Made by a program: the position numbers and the translations under genes. The notes beneath the pieces are model-generated. The model did no database searches. It was not told where the DNA came from and was given only the letters and a program-made list of their open reading frames with translations. Shown here piece after piece: positions 59,844 to 64,000 of a DNA stretch of 64,000 nt. Source of the DNA: Trichomonas vaginalis G3 (Eukaryota > Parabasalia > Trichomonadida > Trichomonadidae); contig NW_026529201.1 in assembly GCF_026262505.1 (NCBI RefSeq), forward strand, positions 1 through 64,000, written 5' to 3'. Numbering within the stretch: position 1 is the stretch's first letter; the number at the start of each line of letters is the position of its first letter.

Positions 59844-60776
59844 ATGACAGAAATGGCAAATCTTCTACAGGTTCCATTAAAACAAGGGACAAACAAAAGG
59901 GGTGCATATAATAGAACTATGAAAGTTCCTGATGGAATGAAAGAATTAGTTCATATTGTTGCTGGTCTTCAAAAGATGTTAAACAAATGAGAAACGTTTT
60001 AACATTACCAGAAGCTCAAGCATATGCCAAACGTCATGGTCCAAATTGGGAAGCACACGAAGCAGACATTACGGGTCCAAATGGAAAACCTGATGGTATA
60101 AATGAAGTTTTCGTTACTGATGGTCAAGGAAATATTAAAGTCATAAATGGTTATAAATTAACTATATCTGATTATCCTAAACGTAAAGCATATAATGAAC
60201 GTTATCCTATGCAATTTGATGAAAATGGAAAAGCTGTTAAACAATACATTAGAGAAGGTGAAAATGGTCCAATTAATTCATACCGTTATAATCCATATTC
60301 TTATTTCAATGAAGAATTAAATGCTATTGAAGAGGGACCGGATGGATTACCACGATATGTTAATCAGTTTGATGGTCAATATGCAAATATTAGACCTGAA
60401 ATTCCAGCTAAGAAATTCTTTAAAGTTGCTTTATTCGATCCACTGTTCAATGAACAGAAAGAAGCAATGAAAGCAGAATTTAAACCAATTCAAGTGGCAA
60501 GAATTTCTTCATCTTCACTTTCAGAAGCGTTCAAGGAATTGATAAAGAAACCACTTTATTCTCAACAAGGTTATAACTTTGATTTAATTAAAGAAAGTGA
60601 TAGACGTAAATTAGAAAAATCAGATGGTTTTAAGAATGCATGTAATGAAATGATTAAAGATATTGTAAATGATAAAATAAGACTGGAAGAAACTCAAAGC
60701 AATATCAATAACATAATTGGTGCAGTTACAAAGAAAGTATAAGCAAACAATGATGAACCTTGGGATATTACCGTAA
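59844..60776 (+). pseudogene. EF-hand-like virion protein, C2 copy, broken (about two breaks)
   Basis: Starts [20 protein letters not shown]. Most of the gene is open: [40 protein letters not shown], then KAYNERYPMQFDENGKAVKQ and helical C-terminal half. Counterpart of 40,885-41,814. Confidence 0.65.
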
Positions 60777-60826
60777 CAACTAAATAAAACTTTAAATATA
60801 TTTTTCTTTTTTTTATTCGATTATAA

Positions 60827-61578
60827 ATGAGAAGACGTTTCACTAGTCAAAAGAACACTAACGCAAAAGCAGAGATTACGGTTGGTTATAACGTAAATGA
60901 TGATAAATCACGAATTATTCAAAATGTTAAAGTTAATGTTAGCCCTGAATTAACAAGGTCAGCACCACAGTCCAATTTATTAACTCGTGACTTACCGAAG
61001 AATGAGGAGAATGAAGAAAACCATGAGAATGGAGACCCAACCATTTTATCTGAACCTGGTAAAGAACCTGTTGAAATTCCCACTTATCCAACATACCCCC
61101 CGCCTCTTTCATCAAACATCGAGAACCCAGGAATCGTAGATTCCAGTCGCAATGCGCCATATAAAGTAGACATTAATTCTGAATTAATGAAAATTTACCG
61201 TGATATAATAATTAATAATTATGATTCAATAATAAATTTAATTGACCAATCTGGTTTAATTATTTTACCTTATGAATCATTAATTCACATTATCGCCATT
61301 CTTTGTGATGTTCAAGATTCAGACGTTAAGATTCAATTTTTCATAGATGATGAGGTTTCATGCTGCGGAACAGTTGCAAAAATAAATCTATAAAGGATAT
61401 TAGCACAATTAAGATATCAAAGAACGGAACAACAACTGAACTTCATTTAACATATAATGATATTTATAATAAAATAGTTGATGAATATAAATATCACTTG
61501 AAAAATTCTTTGTTAAGGCTATTTAATATTCAAGCATTAACATTATCGAATAATAATCCTTTGAATCATAATCGATAA
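60827..61578 (+). pseudogene. 'CCG' family protein, C2 copy, broken (about one break)
   Basis: N-terminal ~185 residues are intact, including the Pro-rich linker, the helix LPYESLIHIIAILCDV and the signature DDEVSCCGTVAKIN. The end has LHLTYNDIYNKIVDEYKYHL. Convergent with the penton-like gene. Confidence 0.7.
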
Positions 61579-62002
61579 TAATTGACCTTTCACCAGTTTC
61601 TCTCGTTTGTTTTATTTCTTTTTATTCCCCACTATCTGGATCGGTCATTGTAATTGTTTTTGTTATAGTATCAGCTTTATCTTTAACTTCAATCTTTTTT
61701 CCATCGGGATATTTAAACCAAAATTCCAAAAATTCGATATTGTCAATCTGTTCATATTTTAATCTATCAATTACATTTTTAATACCATCTGAAAATCTTA
61801 TGAAATGGTCATTATATGGGTTTGATTGAACTAAATTTGAATGAAGTGAAATATAACCTGTTGATGAATATGACATTGACTCATATTTTCTGAAAACACT
61901 AAAATTTATAACATGAATGAATTTCTTATTCGTTGAATTTATGAATTCTTGAGGTAATCTTATTCTAGTTTTATTTATCACTGGAAAATAACGCTTTACC
62001 AT
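61523..62002 (-). pseudogene. Penton-like protein, C2 copy, broken (about one break)
   Basis: Starts MVKRYFPVINKTRIRLPQEF. Middle YESMSYSSTGYISLHSNLVQ and EFLEFWFKYPDGKKIEVKDK. The C-terminal D.KDYYSIMLMLEY end is present. Shorter than the A and B relatives; the family link rests on layout rather than identity. Confidence 0.6.
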
Positions 62003-62021
62003 ATTTTTAATCGTAATAAAA
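62003..62021. promoter_or_regulatory. Compact divergent promoter, C2
   Basis: 19 bp (atttttaatcgtaataaaa) between opposing ATGs, unchanged from C1 although the flanking genes have decayed. Confidence 0.65.
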
Positions 62022-62731
62022 ATGTCAATTATCAATATTATTTCGAATAATAACTGTGAATTAAATTTACAGTTAGCGGAATTTATAATGTTACTCTCGT
62101 TTCTGTGAGTGGTAAATTTAATCCCATTCTTTTAGACCCTTCAGATTATATATCATTTATTAAAGATGACCATGAAAAAACGTATGATATGTATATAAAT
62201 AATGTGATAACGAAATGGGATATTAACATGATTTTAAGTTATTTAAATGAATCATTTATCATATGGTATGAAGAAAATTTTAAATCAAAACCCGATAAAC
62301 TTTTTGAACTTGATGAAATAAATAACCTTATTAAATTTCCGCTGAAAATTAAATTTTGTACTCCTCATCTTCGTTCATTGTTGGGAATATTAAATTTTGA
62401 AAAAGATGTTGGGGATGTTTTGTATTCTGACACTGGTTCCAATTTCATTTTAATCAAATGTGATAAAGTTAATACCCCAATGAGATTTTCACATCAAACA
62501 TTAGACCCTAACTCTTACCCATCAATACAAAACATTTTATCCATCAACTTAAACACATTTTCTTTATCATATCCGTTTCAATTATCCGGGAATTCATTTA
62601 TTCTTCATTCAAAAGATTTATCAAATATTAAATTTAGAATAACTGACCTATTTGATTGTGATTTAGAATTCATGAATGAAATATTATGGCAATTTCAAAT
62701 AGAAAAAATAGCTGATGAGATAACAGATTAA
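62022..62731 (+). pseudogene. Minor capsid protein, C2 copy, broken (about one break)
   Basis: Starts MSIINIISNNNCELNLQLAE. The main body is nearly identical to C1 (HLRSLLGILNFEKDVGDVLY; SFILHSKDLSNIKFRITDLF). Confidence 0.65.
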
Positions 62732-62755
62732 ATATTTATTTTTAAATCATAATAA

Positions 62756-64000
62756 ATGATTAAACAACAGCAACCACAACAACTTAAGGCACAAAGCACC
62801 CAGGTCCCTCAGACCATTACATACGCCATATATGCATATAATTCAAAGACGGCAGAACAAACGCAAAGGTTGAAATATGGAGATTTGGAGATAGTATTGA
62901 AAAATGAACATTTCGAATTCGTTTGCAAAGGTGGTGCAGTGATATCAAATATAAAAGAAATTTTATTTATGAATTCTAAAATTAAAGGTATAACGGATGA
63001 TATAACATCAATTCCACCAGAAGAACAGAGATATTACGCATTAAATGCATTTCCTAAAGTTTTGAAGATTGGAAGATTTAATTTAAATGAGGAATTCATA
63101 GAAGGTTTCCTAAATGACATAATGAAGAAAGCAAATTTGGTTTACGTTGATGAAAAAGATAAAGAAATTAAAGAAAAGGTTGAATGGTATCATGAATGGA
63201 CATCAAAGATTTTTAAAACTAAAGCTGATACAGAATGGGTTTCGGGATGTTTAGACCTTAAAGCAGATAAAACTTATGTTAACGATGAGTTAGAGAAGAA
63301 GGTGGATAAGGAATATGTTAACGATGAGTTAGAGAAGAAGGTGGATAAAACATATGTTAACGAAATATACCAAAGTTTGATAGGAACAACGAAAAATATT
63401 GAAACTATTGTTGGTGACTTTTCTATCTATGAAGAAAACAAATATTTTAGATGGGAGTTTGTACACTCCTTAAAAAATGGTACACGGTGTAAACTCATTC
63501 CGAAAAATAACAATGAAATGTATGTAAGCTATATAAAGAATAATGGTACACAAGTTAAAGTTCCATTAGACAACAACTGTTACTTAAACTTATATGGAGA
63601 CGAACAAAAGAAATATTTAAGAGTTTATGAAATGGCAGATATGACATTGCCTGACCCAGCTCCAGCACCATATTATTATGACTATGGAGATGATGTCAGA
63701 ACACCACATGTAGATGAACAAAAGCTAACATTATATTTAGATTATTATAGATATAAAAGATATAATGCAATAGAAAAAACGAGAATAGTATATTATTATA
63801 CAGATGACAGAAATAAATATTATAGTCAAGATTTTACCTACCCTGAAAACATAAGATTATATTATAAAAAATATTCTGACACAAACCAGAAGAAACCTGA
63901 AATAGTTGCACTATATTTTAAGTTCAAAGAGACAATCCTATAATATCTCATATGTTTGATTTAATGAACCCAGTAGGTTCTATTTATACATCTATGGATG
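62756..64000 (+). pseudogene. Phage-type trimeric fibre gene, C2, broken (about one break), runs off window
   Basis: Residues 1-80 hold the YGDLEIVLKNEHFEFVCKGG segment that equals the separate small partner gene of A and B. Residues ~165-205 have ADKTYVNDELEKKVDKEYVN coiled repeats like those of the B fibre. A beta-rich, Tyr-rich region follows (YYYDYGDDVRTPHVDEQKLT). At the right edge NPVGSIYTSMD opens the Gp10-like tail domain also found at the end of the B fibre. Receptor-binding role inferred. Confidence 0.75.

Larger units (their letters stand above)
55911..64000. mobile_element. Maverick/Polinton-like element C2 (left part), broken
   Basis: Begins with the same agtagtatatgt terminus as C1 and has the same genes in the same order and orientation as C1 through the minor capsid gene, then continues into a full fibre gene that C1 lacks. 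The two copies differ by scattered substitutions and many small length changes; by eye they are ~95-97% alike. The right end is outside the window. About eight genes are broken; the coiled-coil and second amphipathic genes look whole. Young insertion judged by similarity to C1. Confidence 0.9.

Overview
This window looks like nuclear DNA of a trichomonad parabasalid, Trichomonas vaginalis or a close relative. The grounds are AT-rich DNA, apparently intronless genes, a TKL-like protein kinase, a BspA-like leucine-rich gene, and an exceptional load of Maverick/Polinton-type virus-like elements. The species is an inference. About 55 of the 64 kb is virus-like DNA, treated here as fossils; most of its genes are broken.

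Layout. (1) 1-~11,950: the right part of element A, whose left end lies outside the window. It carries a fibre-like gene, minor capsid, packaging ATPase, double-jelly-roll major capsid protein and many small genes. (2) 12,320-35,810: element B, 23.5 kb, bounded by short inverted repeats with A/T tracts and a 5-bp target duplication (tgaga). It has a DNA adenine methyltransferase, phage-type fibre, retroviral-type integrase, KilA-N genes, packaging ATPase, SF3 (D5-like) helicase, minor and major capsid genes and a long repeat-rich centre. No DNA polymerase was recognised in it. (3) 36,923-48,580: element C1, 11.7 kb, with ~600-bp terminal inverted repeats and a 6-bp target duplication (attttc). 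It has two amphipathic peptides, major capsid, ATPase, minor capsid and a family-B DNA polymerase; no integrase was seen. (4) 48,587-55,910: host DNA with a protein kinase, a small coiled-coil gene, a P-loop gene with a doublecortin-like start, a dispersed hairpin repeat and a BspA-like gene. (5) 55,911-64,000: element C2, a very similar second copy of C1 in the same orientation, inserted into the BspA-like gene and running off the right edge.

A, B and C share a virion kit although their replication genes differ: major capsid, minor capsid, a small partner protein, a 'CCG' protein, an amphipathic peptide, a penton-like family and a trimeric phage-type fibre. They also share very compact divergent promoters in which opposing start codons are only 16-19 bp apart. 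The most unusual non-coding signals are a regulatory-looking palindrome family with matching half-site arrays around 20.9-21.8 kb, an ~85-bp iteron-like module present both inside B and in the termini of C1, and GC-rich triloop hairpins scattered through all three elements.
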